Positions 19,441 through 28,813 of a stretch of 64,000 nucleotides of DNA are shown here, one piece after another. The translations under genes and the position numbers were made by a program. The notes beneath the pieces were generated by a model. The model did no database searches. It was not told where the DNA came from and worked only from the letters and a program-made list of their open reading frames with translations. This DNA is from Buttiauxella sp. A111 (GTDB lineage Bacteria > Pseudomonadota > Gammaproteobacteria > Enterobacterales > Enterobacteriaceae): the NCBI RefSeq assembly GCF_014189855.1, contig NZ_BJFN01000004.1:310001-374000 (forward strand), written 5' to 3'. Position 1 is the first letter of the stretch. Every line of letters starts with the position of its first letter.

Positions 19441-19728
19441 CTATTTATGGAAGATAATTTCTCTGTCCATGACCACTTCATCGACGATGCCTATCACGCA
19501 CATGTCGACCGGAGAGGCTTCACTATGATGTGCACGGCGAGCGGAACTCCCGCCCACCAGCAACACCCATTCGCCGTTTCCGGCACCAATGCTGTCAGTG
19601 GCAATTGCACACTCACCACTCGGTTCGCCCTGGCGGTTAATCATCTCCACCATCAGCAATTTGTCGTGTTCAAGCCCGCTGTGGCGGACTGTGCAAACGA
19701 TTTGACCAATGACCATTGCCAGCTTCAT
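19441..19728 (-). CDS. eutN: EutN, pentameric shell vertex protein
   Basis: A 95-residue BMC-vertex protein (EutN/CcmL family) whose pentamers cap the corners of the microcompartment. Typical features are MKLAMVIGQIVCTVRHSGL, LVGGSSAR and the C-terminal CVIGIVDEVVMD. The start at MKLAMVIG was chosen by family length; the open frame begins 33 codons earlier. It lies 15 bases before eutE. Confidence 0.96.
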   Translation of the reverse strand: MKLAMVIGQIVCTVRHSGLEHDKLLMVEMINRQGEPSGECAIATDSIGAGNGEWVLLVGGSSARRAHHSEASPVDMCVIGIVDEVVMDREIIFHK

Positions 19729-19833
19729 GCTCGCCTCCGGACAAAATTCAGATAAAGCAATCCTGTGCCGCCCTGAGGCTGCCAGATAATCAGGTAAAAG
19801 AAGGGTGACGTCGGGGGATGACGTCACCGGCTA

Positions 19834-20127
19834 TCAATCGATAGTTTTGTCGCTACCCAGGCCAATCGGGAAGACTTCTTCCAAATCGCCATGTGGACGT
19901 GGGATGACATGAACGGAAACCAACTCGCCAATACGCTGAGCCGCAGCAGCTCCGGCATCCGTTGCAGCTTTACAGGCTGCTACATCACCACGCACCATTG
20001 CCGTTACCAGCCCACCGCCGATCTGTTTTACGCCAACCAATTTGACGCGTGCGGCTTTGACCATCGCATCCGATGCTTCAATCACTGCGACCAAACCTCT
20101 TGTTTCGATAAGTCCTAGTGCTTCCAT
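19834..20127 (-). CDS. eutM: EutM, major hexameric shell protein
   Basis: A 97-residue single-domain BMC protein, the main hexamer of the shell facets. [22 protein letters not shown] and the central [17 protein letters not shown] pore-lining loop are diagnostic. It is separated from eutD by 70 bases with no gene, the widest gap in the operon, and from eutN by about 105 bases. Either gap could hold an internal promoter, but none is evident. Confidence 0.97.
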   Translation of the reverse strand: MEALGLIETRGLVAVIEASDAMVKAARVKLVGVKQIGGGLVTAMVRGDVAACKAATDAGAAAAQRIGELVSVHVIPRPHGDLEEVFPIGLGSDKTID

Positions 20128-20197
20128 GATTTATTTCCTCTCACTCGGTTAAAAAGTTAGACATTTATGGGTGCATATTCTTCACATAGGGCACGTG

Positions 20198-21214
20198 CTA
20201 ACCCCTCGACAATGCGGGTTCGGTACATCTTTCCATCTCGGTATAAGTTTGTGTCTGAGCAATCAGCACCAGCTCAATGATTTCACGCGTGCTGCATCCT
20301 CGAGAAAGGTCATGCAATGGTGCATTCAATCCCTGAATCATCGGGCCAATTGCGCGGAATCCGCCCAGCCGTTGCGCAATTTTGTAGCCAATATTGCCCG
20401 CCTCAAGCGACGGGAAAACCAGCACATTTGCCTGCCCTCCCAGCACACTTTCAGGCGCTTTTTGCGCAGCCACCTGGGGAACAAAGGCTGCATCAAATTG
20501 CAATTCGCCATCCACGCACAGTTCAGGGGCGCGCTCACGTACTATCTCCGTCGCCTGTTGAACTGTGGCAACGCAAGGATGGCGGGCGCTGCCGTTGGTA
20601 GAAAATGACAACATGGCGACACGTGCTGGCTGCCCGGTGATTGCCTGCCAGCTTTGTGCACTACTGATAGCGATATCAGCAAGCTGAGCGGCTGTCGGTT
20701 GCGGTACAACGCTGCAATCGGCAAACCCAAGGATCCTTTCTCCCTCTGGCGGCAGCATCAAAAACAGTGAAGAGAGTGTTTTAACACCCGGTTGCAAGCC
20801 GATAACTTTCAAACCGGCACGCAAAACGGCAGCCGTAGATGACATATTCCCGGCAATACACACATCGGCTTTCCCTGCCTTGACCATCGCAGCCGCAAAC
20901 CAGAGCGGGTCACGTAATCGTTCTTTGGCATCATCCGGCGTTTTATCACCGAGACGCTGCGTCAGTTGCTGATAAAACTCTACCAACCAGTCATGTGACG
21001 TGGCTGGATCGATAATCTGTAATCCGTCGAGTGGTAGGCCAGCCGCCAGAGCGAAATGGCGCAAAGCAAACGGATTAGCCAGGATAATGGGTTGTGCCAG
21101 ACCGTGATGCTGGAGGTAATGCGCAGCTTCAATAACCCGCGCGTCCTTCGCATCCGGGAAGACGACACGCTTAGGCTGGTTTTGGGCCTGGCGACGGCAA
21201 CGGTCAAGCAACAT
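20198..21214 (-). CDS. eutD: EutD, phosphotransacetylase
   Basis: A 338-residue phosphate acetyltransferase that converts acetyl-CoA to acetyl phosphate and recycles CoA in the microcompartment. [35 protein letters not shown] and [18 protein letters not shown] mark the family. The start [10 protein letters not shown] gives the E. coli length exactly and overlaps eutT by 11 bases; the longer open frame was rejected. Confidence 0.96.
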   Translation of the reverse strand: MLLDRCRRQAQNQPKRVVFPDAKDARVIEAAHYLQHHGLAQPIILANPFALRHFALAAGLPLDGLQIIDPATSHDWLVEFYQQLTQRLGDKTPDDAKERLRDPLWFAAAMVKAGKADVCIAGNMSSTAAVLRAGLKVIGLQPGVKTLSSLFLMLPPEGERILGFADCSVVPQPTAAQLADIAISSAQSWQAITGQPARVAMLSFSTNGSARHPCVATVQQATEIVRERAPELCVDGELQFDAAFVPQVAAQKAPESVLGGQANVLVFPSLEAGNIGYKIAQRLGGFRAIGPMIQGLNAPLHDLSRGCSTREIIELVLIAQTQTYTEMERCTEPALSRG

Positions 21215-22013
21215 GTGAGCCTCCAGACAGCCGCCGCAGTAGCGTTGCTGCATCTGGCCACTCTTTTTTCAGGCACAGGATCATCAATACATAAACCGCG
21301 CTAGAGAGGCGATTAAGTGCCAGCATTAAATCCGCTTTTTGTACGTGGTAATCCGCACCAATAAAGACTGTTGCCGCGCAGATTTCGGTTTCACGAATCT
21401 TTGTCCGAAGCAAATTGAGCAATGCGACTTCGCGCCCATGCGCCGCATCGGGAACCAGATGATCGTGCCCAAGATATTTCAACGGCTGGTGTGATAACCG
21501 GTGTAAATCGTCAGCAGATAAACCCACTAATTGCTGTTCAGGCAATGCCTGCTCCAACGCGTCAGCACGCATGATATTGCCCAGCAGGGAACGAATATCG
21601 GCAAGCCAAAGTGCAGCCGTTTTATCGAATTCAGTTTGCAGCCATACCGCCATAGCAATGGCGCTATCCAGGCTTGCGCGAAATGCCAGACGAGGATCGT
21701 TTTTCGCCACAAATACATGCGCATTAAGGTGGGTTAGCGTGTCTGGTTTTTCTTTCACTTGCTGCTGGCATAACTCGCAATGCGCGACCTGTGCAACGGA
21801 TTCACTCGTCAGGCCGTGTACCGGCTGTAATTTCTCTTCCGTTTCAACAAACAAGCGCCCGTCATCATCCTGGAATTTCACCAGCAAACGGCGTGCGTCA
21901 ATGAGTTCACGGGCCGACGGTGTCATACGGCTGTCAGCTGGAAGGCGGATTTCGCTCCCTTCGCTGAGGGTGTGATTTGCCCGTAGCCAATCTTCAGTAA
22001 TGAAGGTGCTCAT
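21204..22013 (-). CDS. eutT: EutT, ATP:cob(I)alamin adenosyltransferase
   Basis: A 269-residue corrinoid adenosyltransferase that makes the adenosylcobalamin needed by EutBC. The C-terminal helical part matches the EutT/PduO-type bundle ([20 protein letters not shown]). The metal-binding region reads H66-X11-H78-C79-X2-C82, whereas the described Salmonella motif is HX11CCX2C, so the first cysteine of the pair is replaced by histidine. It lies between eutQ (12 bases) and eutD (overlap 11 bases). Confidence 0.94.
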   Translation of the reverse strand: MSTFITEDWLRANHTLSEGSEIRLPADSRMTPSARELIDARRLLVKFQDDDGRLFVETEEKLQPVHGLTSESVAQVAHCELCQQQVKEKPDTLTHLNAHVFVAKNDPRLAFRASLDSAIAMAVWLQTEFDKTAALWLADIRSLLGNIMRADALEQALPEQQLVGLSADDLHRLSHQPLKYLGHDHLVPDAAHGREVALLNLLRTKIRETEICAATVFIGADYHVQKADLMLALNRLSSAVYVLMILCLKKEWPDAATLLRRLSGGSHVA

Positions 22014-22025
22014 AAGCGCCTCGCC

Positions 22026-22712
22026 TTAGCATTCCTGCCAATTGGCAGGCCAGGCAACATAGAGAAAACGAACGTGGCTGGGAGTGCCAAATTCGATGCT
22101 GGAACCTTTAGGGATAAACATCACATCCCCTGCTTTACCGATAAGCGTTTCGCCTTCATGGCGTATGTGTAATTCCCCTTCCAGCACCATGTCGATTTCA
22201 TCGTAATTCAGCGTCCAGGGGAAAAAACCGTTTTCCCACTGCATGAAACCTGCCGCCATGCTGCTGCCATCCGCGCCCGTTACCAAATCGGTTAACCCAA
22301 CACATGGCTCTTGCGCACCATCAAAACGGCCAAATTTTACCGAACTACCATCAATAACTTTGATGCCGCCCTTGCCCGTTACCGCGCGAAAGCTCGGTTG
22401 CATCCCACTGCCCACGCGCGTTTTCTGTTCTTGCTCAACCTTCTCAATAAGCTGCGCCACCAGGCTTTCAGTAAACATTCCCTCCGGTAGCTGAGAGATG
22501 ATTTCTTCGCGAATACGCTGGCGTTCGGAGCGAGGCGGAGAGCTTTCTGCCACTACAGGGCTTACACCCTCTTCCACTAACGAGATGTCCAGTTGCTCGG
22601 CAACCACACGGGCTTCAGGCGTGACGATGGATTCTTTCAGGACAAAAGTAATGGTTTTAAGACCACTGGAATGGGCTTCACGAATATCATTAGCCGTAAT
22701 GAGCTTTTTCAT
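22026..22712 (-). CDS. eutQ: EutQ, cupin-domain acetate kinase-like protein
   Basis: A 228-residue protein with a variable N-terminal half and a C-terminal cupin barrel (about 125-228: YDEIDMVLEGELHIRHEGE, GDVMFIPKGSSIEFGTP). EutQ has been reported to have acetate kinase activity and to be needed for microcompartment formation in Salmonella. The start MKKLITANDI at 22712 has an AGGAGGAACC site and overlaps eutP by 4 bases. Confidence 0.94.
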   Translation of the reverse strand: MKKLITANDIREAHSSGLKTITFVLKESIVTPEARVVAEQLDISLVEEGVSPVVAESSPPRSERQRIREEIISQLPEGMFTESLVAQLIEKVEQEQKTRVGSGMQPSFRAVTGKGGIKVIDGSSVKFGRFDGAQEPCVGLTDLVTGADGSSMAAGFMQWENGFFPWTLNYDEIDMVLEGELHIRHEGETLIGKAGDVMFIPKGSSIEFGTPSHVRFLYVAWPANWQEC

Positions 22713-23170
22713 TGAACAGGTTCCTCCTGACCACATATCTCGGCCAGATAATCCTCAAGTTGCCTGACGCTCGCAGCATCCAGGCTGTTCAGTGCAAATA
22801 TTGGCGGCGTAAATCCTGAGTCGATGAGCATCGCCTGTGTCTGTGCAATATTTGCATCGGGCAAATCAATTTTGCTTATTGCCGCAACGCGTCGCAGATG
22901 CGGATAAATATCTAACAACCCGGCGGGGATGCGGCATTGCGGATCGTTTGCTGCGTGAACATATATCAATAATTCCGCATCGATCAGGGTATTAATTAAT
23001 GCAGAATACAACCGTGGATGACTAAAAAATTCCCCCGGCGTATCGACATTTCCCACATCACTAAATTCAACCGCCTGAGTTTTTCTGGCCTGTGAATAAT
23101 TTCCCTGTAACGCGTTAAACAATGTTGTTTTCCCTGCACCCACGGTGCCGACAAACACGATGCGTTTCAT
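22709..23170 (-). CDS. eutP: EutP, small P-loop protein
   Basis: A 153-residue P-loop NTPase of the EutP/PduV family with Walker A GTVGAGKTTLFNAL at residues 7-20, a DTPGEF switch near 43, and a partial guanine-specificity motif (SKIDLPDA). Acetate kinase activity has been reported for Salmonella EutP; PduV relatives associate with the shell. It starts 4 bases after eutS. Confidence 0.93.
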   Translation of the reverse strand: MKRIVFVGTVGAGKTTLFNALQGNYSQARKTQAVEFSDVGNVDTPGEFFSHPRLYSALINTLIDAELLIYVHAANDPQCRIPAGLLDIYPHLRRVAAISKIDLPDANIAQTQAMLIDSGFTPPIFALNSLDAASVRQLEDYLAEICGQEEPVQ

Positions 23171-23174
23171 GCGG

Positions 23175-23510
23175 CTAGCTCCGCGTCACAGTACAGACGG
23201 TATAACTCAGAATATTGCTTAGGCCGGTTATCGTCTGTTGTAAGGCTTCCTCTACCGAACCGACTGAGCCGTAAACCACTAATGCGCCACTGAATCTATC
23301 CAGAAAACCAATGTTTACGCTGGCGGCCTTGGTGGCGAGGTCTCCCGCAATCATGGCGGTTTCACCCGGCGTCAGGGTCATAATGCCAATCGCTTCAGCG
23401 CCAGGAACGCCTATTTTCTTCGCTAACTCCTCACCGGGATGAGCAATTAAATGCGCCAGTGTGACCTGTTTTCCAGGAACAAACTCCTGAATAATGCGTT
23501 CCTTTTCCAT
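23175..23510 (-). CDS. eutS: EutS, bent hexameric shell protein
   Basis: A 111-residue permuted BMC-domain shell protein, the first gene of the operon. [21 protein letters not shown] and the [16 protein letters not shown] end are typical; the bent hexamer is thought to form shell edges. AGGAGGCTCA precedes the ATG at 23510, so the longer upstream frame is rejected. The 200-bp AT-rich region upstream must hold the EutR-activated promoter. Confidence 0.96.
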   Translation of the reverse strand: MEKERIIQEFVPGKQVTLAHLIAHPGEELAKKIGVPGAEAIGIMTLTPGETAMIAGDLATKAASVNIGFLDRFSGALVVYGSVGSVEEALQQTITGLSNILSYTVCTVTRS

Positions 23511-23710
23511 TGAGCCTCCTGAAGAATTACTGCCATGCTGACAATAAACAGGAAAATGGAATAACAAATTTCGGCAAGTAATGGGGAAAGTTGAAGTGGA
23601 TCACTCAATATTATTTCTCTTTCAAAGCCTATATTTATTTGTGCGATACAACTCGAATTATTGGAATGTAAATATGAAAAATAAATATTAATTCATTTCA
23701 GTATGTAAAT
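23511..23710 (-). promoter_or_regulatory. eut operon promoter region
   Basis: AT-rich DNA between the menI terminator and eutS. By analogy with E. coli it should carry the EutR-dependent promoter, but no EutR, CRP or IHF site can be placed with confidence by eye. A 14-base match to the ERIC terminus (CAACTCGAATTATT) lies at 23649-23662 and may be an ERIC remnant. Confidence 0.45.
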
Positions 23711-23736
23711 AAAAAAAGGCGGGATAATATCCCGCC
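23711..23736 (-). terminator. Terminator of ydiJ-menI
   Basis: GGCGGG-ATAATAT-CCCGCC (23718-23736) is followed on the minus strand by seven T (23711-23717). It lies 28 bases after the menI stop and separates menI from the eut promoter. Confidence 0.9.
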
Positions 23737-23764
23737 GTCATTATTATTTGCTAAAGAGTCTGTT

Positions 23765-24175
23765 TCACACCACTGCCGTTGTTAGCCTTGATGTACAGCA
23801 AAGCCGCCCTTGCTCGTCGCTGATTTCAATCTGCCAGACCTGATGGCGGCGTCCAACGTGAACCGCCGTACACACGCCGCGCACAAGGCCTTCACGCGCA
23901 GAACGCAAGTGGTTAGCGTTGACTTCAAGCCCAACAATTTTTTGCTCACCTTCGGTGCATAAATACCCGGCTACGGAACCGAGCGTTTCTGCCAACACCA
24001 CCGATGCGCCACCATGCAGCAAACCAAATGGCTGCCGGGTGCGGTTGTCGACGGGCATGGTGGCTTCCAGCGCATTATCGCCAATGTGGGTAAATACAAT
24101 TCCCACATGTTCCACCATATTGCCCGCGCCCATTTTATTCAGCGCTTCCAGATTCACTTCACGTCGCCAGATCAT
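23765..24175 (-). CDS. menI: MenI, 1,4-dihydroxy-2-naphthoyl-CoA hydrolase
   Basis: A 136-residue hotdog-fold thioesterase (YdiI) that releases 1,4-dihydroxy-2-naphthoate from its CoA ester in menaquinone synthesis. The active site shows QPFGLLHGGASVVLAETLGS with the conserved HGG and glutamate. E. coli length is 136. Its ATG overlaps the ydiJ stop by 4 bases, so the two are co-translated as in E. coli. Confidence 0.96.
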   Translation of the reverse strand: MIWRREVNLEALNKMGAGNMVEHVGIVFTHIGDNALEATMPVDNRTRQPFGLLHGGASVVLAETLGSVAGYLCTEGEQKIVGLEVNANHLRSAREGLVRGVCTAVHVGRRHQVWQIEISDEQGRLCCTSRLTTAVV

Positions 24176-27100
24176 CCCAGAATCTCCAGTAGTGCTTGTA
24201 GCGGATGGCGTACACCATTGCCTTCCACACGTTTGACCTGACTACGGCAGGAATAGCCGGTTGCCAGGCAGCGTTGGCGCGGCAGGCGTTGCATCGCCTG
24301 ATGCCACGAAAGTTCGTAAATCCCCAGCGAGTTCGCATGGTTTTTCACTTCATGCCCGTAGGTTCCCGCCATACCGCAGCAACCGACGTTGACATTTTCG
24401 AGTTGCGCCCCCAGACGAGCAAAAATGGCTGCCCATTGATTTGGCGACGTCGGCAATGCGGTTACTTCGGTACAGTGGCCGAACAGATACCACGACTCGC
24501 CGCTCACTACCTTAGTCTCACGGTTTTCCAACACGGACGGCAACCATTCATGAACCAGTTGAACATGGAAATCCCCACGATCCTCGCCCAGAGTTTGCTT
24601 ATATTCGTCGCGATAACAAAGTACCAGCGCGGGGTCGACGCCGACCATCGGCATACCTAATTTCGCAATGCGATTCAGGAATTCAGAGGTTTTACGCGCG
24701 GTGCGGGCAAATTTTTGCAGGAACCCTTTTATGTGTTGCGCTTTACCATTGGGTGAGAATGGCAGTACGACGGGGTTGTAACCTAATTTGCTCACCAGAC
24801 GCACAAAATCCGCCACCACTTGTGCATCGTAATAACTGGTGAACGGGTCCTGCACCACCAGCACGGTTTTAGCTCGTTGTTCTGCGCTAAAGCTTTCGAG
24901 TTGCTCAAGCGTGGTATTCGCGCAAGCGTGCCCGACCAACTGCTGCTGTAACGTCGGCGTGGAGAGCAGCGGTAAATCAATCATGCCGATGTGTTTCGCA
25001 GAAAGATTGCGCACCCACGGCTGGCTCATAAAGAAGTTAAAGGTTTTCGGGGCACGCGCCATGAGCGGTGCATAGCTTTCTACCGTTGCCACCAGATGGT
25101 CACGCATCGGGCGCAAATAGCGCGTGTGATAGAGCTGTAAGAAGCGCGAACGGAATTCAGGCACATCAATTTTAATTGGGCACTGAGTGGAGCACGCTTT
25201 ACACGCCAGGCAACCTGACATCGCCTCTTTCACTTCATGGGAAAAATCATACTCGCCTTTGCGAGCGTGCCAGGAGTTACGTGTACGCTCGATAAGCGTG
25301 CGCAGACTGGCTCGTTTTTCCGGTATTTGCTTTTCCAGCGCATCAGGATCAACACCACGGTCGGCCAACAAACGCAGCCATTCACGCGTTAACGTAGCGC
25401 GGCCTTTTGGCGAATGAATGCGGTTGCTGGTGATTTTCATCGACGGGCACATTGGGCTTTTCACATCAAAGTTAAAGCACAAGCCATTGCCGTTACACTC
25501 CATCGCGCCACGCCAGGAAGTACGCACCGCAATCGGGATTTGCCTGTCGAAAGTCCCGCGTTTCACCGCGTCGACCTGCATCATCGGGTCATCAACGCCC
25601 AGAGGAGGACAGATTTTGCCTGGGTTTAAGCGGTTATCCGGGTCGAATACCGCTTTGATGCGGCGTAGCTCTTCATACAGCGTTTCACCAAAGAAGGCCG
25701 GACTGTATTCGGCGCGGAAACCTTTACCATGTTCCCCCCACAACAAACCGCCGTATTTCGCGGTAAGCGCCACGACATCGTCGGAAATACGCTTCATCAG
25801 TACTTCCTGATGCGGGTCGGTCATATCCAGCGCCGGGCGCACATGCAGAACCCCGGCATCAACGTGGCCGAACATGCCGTAGCTCAGATTGTGGCTATCA
25901 AGTAACGCACGGAACTCCGTAATATAGTCGGCCAAATGCTGCGGCGGTACGCACGTATCTTCCGCAAAAGGAATCGGCTTCGCCTGCCCTTTAGCATTCC
26001 CCAGCAGGCCGACGGCTTTTTTACGCATGTTATAGATACGTTCAATTCCCGCCAGTTCAGTACATACCTGCCAGCCGATGACTCCGCCCTCGCCCTGCGA
26101 CATTAATGTGTCGAGGCGTTCACACAGTGAAGCTACCTGGCCTTCAATTAACGCCAGATCGTCGCCTGCAAATTCAACGATATTCAGGCCAAGCATCTCT
26201 TTGCCAGGCACATCGGTGATCAATTCACTGACCGAATGCCAGACGATATCTTCCCGCGCCAGGTTGAGGACTTTGGAATCGACGGTTTCGACGGAAAGGG
26301 CTCGAGCTTCCACCATGAACGGCGCATTGCGCAGTGCGGAATCAAACGAGTCATATTTGATATTCACCAGACGACGTACTTTTGGCAGCCGCGTGATGTC
26401 CAGCTTCGCCTCGGTAATAAACGCAAGCGTACCTTCTGAGCCACACAGAATGCGCGTCAGGTCGAATTGCGAGAGGTCGTCGTTAAAAACGTGGCGCAGA
26501 TCGTAGCCCGTCAGGAAGCGGTTTAGTTTTGGGAATTTGTCGAGAATCAGCGACCGTTGTTCACGGCAACGCTCAAGTACCGTGCGATAAATCTTGCCGG
26601 TCGGGCTATCGTCACGCCCCAGGTCTTGCGCAAGCGGTGTCGACATTGGATGCGTATCAAGAATATCGCCACCGAGCAAAACAGCACGTACCCCCATCAC
26701 GTGATCGGAGGTTTTCCCATAGACCAGTGAGCCTTGCCCCGAGGCGTCGGTATTGATCATCCCGCCAAGTGTGGCACGGTTACTGGTAGACAGTTCCGGG
26801 GCAAAGAAGTATCCGTATGGTTTGAGAAATTGATTGAGCTGGTCTTTTATTACGCCCGCTTCGACTCGCACCCAACCCTGTTCAGGGTTGATTTCAATAA
26901 TGCGATTCATATAGCGCGACATGTCGACGACAATGCCTTTATTCAGTGACTGGCCGTTCGTGCCAGTCCCGCCGCCTCTCGGGGTAAAAATCAGGGATTT
27001 GAAGCGGTCTTCTGAGGCGAGTCGGGTCAATAGCGCGACGTCAGCCGTAGAACGGGGAAATAAAACCGCATCCGGCAACAGTTGATAAATACTGTTATCG

Positions 27101-27228
27101 GTGGACATCGTGAGCCTGTCAGCGTAGCTGGTCGCTGTATCGCCGGTAAAACCTTGCTGTTCCAGTGCCTGCAAAAAATTGAGCACCAATTGAACAAGAC
27201 CTGGTGCCTGAGAAATTTGTGGGATCAT
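24172..27228 (-). CDS. ydiJ: YdiJ, FAD/Fe-S D-2-hydroxyacid dehydrogenase
   Basis: A 1018-residue flavoprotein. A PCMH-type FAD-binding domain (about 45-275, with FTPRGGGTGTNGQSLN) is followed by the FAD-oxidase C domain. A ferredoxin-type cysteine cluster sits near residue 675 (CLACKACSTQCPIKIDVP), and a CCG domain follows (CCGMAGTYGHEV). E. coli YdiJ is reported as a D-2-hydroxyglutarate dehydrogenase. The length equals E. coli. Divergent from ydiK across 277 bp that hold a short ERIC. Confidence 0.95.
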   Translation of the reverse strand: MIPQISQAPGLVQLVLNFLQALEQQGFTGDTATSYADRLTMSTDNSIYQLLPDAVLFPRSTADVALLTRLASEDRFKSLIFTPRGGGTGTNGQSLNKGIVVDMSRYMNRIIEINPEQGWVRVEAGVIKDQLNQFLKPYGYFFAPELSTSNRATLGGMINTDASGQGSLVYGKTSDHVMGVRAVLLGGDILDTHPMSTPLAQDLGRDDSPTGKIYRTVLERCREQRSLILDKFPKLNRFLTGYDLRHVFNDDLSQFDLTRILCGSEGTLAFITEAKLDITRLPKVRRLVNIKYDSFDSALRNAPFMVEARALSVETVDSKVLNLAREDIVWHSVSELITDVPGKEMLGLNIVEFAGDDLALIEGQVASLCERLDTLMSQGEGGVIGWQVCTELAGIERIYNMRKKAVGLLGNAKGQAKPIPFAEDTCVPPQHLADYITEFRALLDSHNLSYGMFGHVDAGVLHVRPALDMTDPHQEVLMKRISDDVVALTAKYGGLLWGEHGKGFRAEYSPAFFGETLYEELRRIKAVFDPDNRLNPGKICPPLGVDDPMMQVDAVKRGTFDRQIPIAVRTSWRGAMECNGNGLCFNFDVKSPMCPSMKITSNRIHSPKGRATLTREWLRLLADRGVDPDALEKQIPEKRASLRTLIERTRNSWHARKGEYDFSHEVKEAMSGCLACKACSTQCPIKIDVPEFRSRFLQLYHTRYLRPMRDHLVATVESYAPLMARAPKTFNFFMSQPWVRNLSAKHIGMIDLPLLSTPTLQQQLVGHACANTTLEQLESFSAEQRAKTVLVVQDPFTSYYDAQVVADFVRLVSKLGYNPVVLPFSPNGKAQHIKGFLQKFARTARKTSEFLNRIAKLGMPMVGVDPALVLCYRDEYKQTLGEDRGDFHVQLVHEWLPSVLENRETKVVSGESWYLFGHCTEVTALPTSPNQWAAIFARLGAQLENVNVGCCGMAGTYGHEVKNHANSLGIYELSWHQAMQRLPRQRCLATGYSCRSQVKRVEGNGVRHPLQALLEILG

Positions 27229-27285
27229 TGAAGGGTCGACCCTGCTCGAAGTTGTAAGTTATCGTTTGCGTATAAAACTTTTTAT

Positions 27286-27361
27286 ATACCCTTTAGCACT
27301 TCCGTTCCAGCCAGGCCGGCAAGCGAACCAACACCCGCGCAGCCTGAAGAATGAAGGGTAT
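27286..27361. repeat. Short, internally deleted ERIC element
   Basis: A 76-bp unit that starts ATACCC (27286) and ends GGGTAT (27361). The left arm keeps the ERIC stretch AGGCCGGCAAGCGA. The right arm (CAACACCCGCGCAGCCTGAAG, ending GAATGAAGGGTAT) matches the other ERIC end. The usual central 50 bases with the AAGTAAGTGACTGGGG core are missing. It lies between divergent ydiJ and ydiK, 57 bases from ydiJ. Confidence 0.7.
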
Positions 27362-27505
27362 TTGTTTTTAACACATTTTTTTAGGACATGCCCGCCTGTT
27401 TTGTTTCTGTTAAAAATCGAGGAAATACATCATCATTATTGGATCCGCTTTGCGGTTTTAACGCAGGCACTTTGCCCGTTATCAGTTATTGAGGTGATTT
27501 TATCT

Positions 27506-28606
27506 ATGGTTAAAGTCAGTCAGCCAAAGGATCTGTTGCAGATCTTGCTGTCCGTATTATTTATTTCGGTGATGATTATCGCCTGTTTGTGGATTGTCCG
27601 GCCGTTTGTTCTGGGTTTCGCCTGGGCTGGAACCATCGTTATTGCGACCTGGCCGTTGATGCTCAGAGTCCAAAAATTAATGTGGGGAAAGCGTTCGCTC
27701 GCCGTTGCGGTGATGACGCTTCTGCTACTGATGCTATTTGTTATTCCGGTAGCGCTGCTGGTGAACAGCCTGGTCGATAACAGCGGCCCCGTTATCGCGT
27801 GGGCCACAACAGGCAATATGGAATTGCCAAAATTTGAGTGGCTAAACAGCATTCCCCTTATTGGTAACAGTCTTTATTCTGGCTGGAATACGCTGGTAGA
27901 CAGCGGCGGCAGCGCCATTATGGCGAAAATTCGTCCTTATATTGGCACCACGACGACCTGGTTCCTTGGGCAAGCGATACACGTTGGCAGTTTCCTGATG
28001 CATTGCGGACTCATGTTGTTGTTTAGCGTGTTGCTGTATGCGAAAGGCGAGACGCTTGGCAACGGCATTCGCCATTTCTCGTTCCGCCTGGCAGGCAAAC
28101 GTGGCGATGCGGCAGTGTTGCTGGCAGGGCAAGCGGTTCGCGCTGTGGCGCTGGGAGTGGTGGTGACCGCACTGGTTCAGTCCGTGTTGGGCGGTGTTGG
28201 GTTGGCAATTGCCGGGATACCCAATGCCACGCTGTTAACCGTGGTGATGCTGATGTGCTGCCTGGTGCAAATTGGCCCATTATTGGTGCTGATTCCATCC
28301 ATCGTCTGGCTGTACTGGACGGGCGATAACACCTGGGGCACGGTGCTGCTGGTATGGAGTTGCGTGGTCGGCACCATGGACAACGTCATTCGCCCGGTGT
28401 TGATTCGTATGGGCGCCGATTTGCCGATGATCCTGATTCTTTCTGGCGTCATTGGTGGTTTGATTGCTTTTGGCATGATTGGCTTGTTTATCGGGCCGGT
28501 GCTGCTGGCAGTATCGTATCGTCTGATTTCGGTGTGGATGCATGAAGCACCGCCACCGCAAGATGATCCCAATGAGGTCGTTGAAATTCTGGAAGAACGC
28601 GAGTAA
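27506..28606 (+). CDS. ydiK: YdiK, AI-2E transporter family membrane protein
   Basis: A 366-residue inner-membrane protein of the AI-2E/TqsA-PerM family, with about eight helices. The N-terminal pair is ILLSVLFISVMIIACLWIV and FAWAGTIVIATWPLML. A large soluble loop in the middle and IGLFIGPVLLAVSYRLISVW near the end are typical. The ATG at 27506 follows a GAGGTG site and matches the E. coli start; the open frame begins 80 codons earlier. The transported substrate is unknown. Confidence 0.92.
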   Translation: MVKVSQPKDLLQILLSVLFISVMIIACLWIVRPFVLGFAWAGTIVIATWPLMLRVQKLMWGKRSLAVAVMTLLLLMLFVIPVALLVNSLVDNSGPVIAWATTGNMELPKFEWLNSIPLIGNSLYSGWNTLVDSGGSAIMAKIRPYIGTTTTWFLGQAIHVGSFLMHCGLMLLFSVLLYAKGETLGNGIRHFSFRLAGKRGDAAVLLAGQAVRAVALGVVVTALVQSVLGGVGLAIAGIPNATLLTVVMLMCCLVQIGPLLVLIPSIVWLYWTGDNTWGTVLLVWSCVVGTMDNVIRPVLIRMGADLPMILILSGVIGGLIAFGMIGLFIGPVLLAVSYRLISVWMHEAPPPQDDPNEVVEILEERE

Positions 28607-28620
28607 AAGTCGCTGAAAGT

Positions 28621-28653
28621 TTGTGTTGCTCTCACTTCCCGGGAGCAACACAA
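28621..28653 (+). terminator. Stem-loop after ydiK
   Basis: A perfect 11-bp stem TTGTGTTGCTC/GAGCAACACAA (28621-28631 with 28643-28653) begins 15 bases after the ydiK stop. No T-run follows, so termination may be Rho-assisted or the hairpin may protect the 3' end. The rest of the gap up to rprA (28654-28813) holds the rprA promoter. Confidence 0.5.
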
Positions 28654-28813
28654 GCGCAATGATTAACAATCCTTATCAATCCCCCGCTTTTTATCGCCTG
28701 TTCAAGCCTTTGATTTTACAAAGATGCAGTAATGTGATCTCAATCATTACTTTCCATTAACTATTGAGACGAATCCGAGTGACGCCCCAGGGGGATGAAC
28801 CTACTATTACTTC

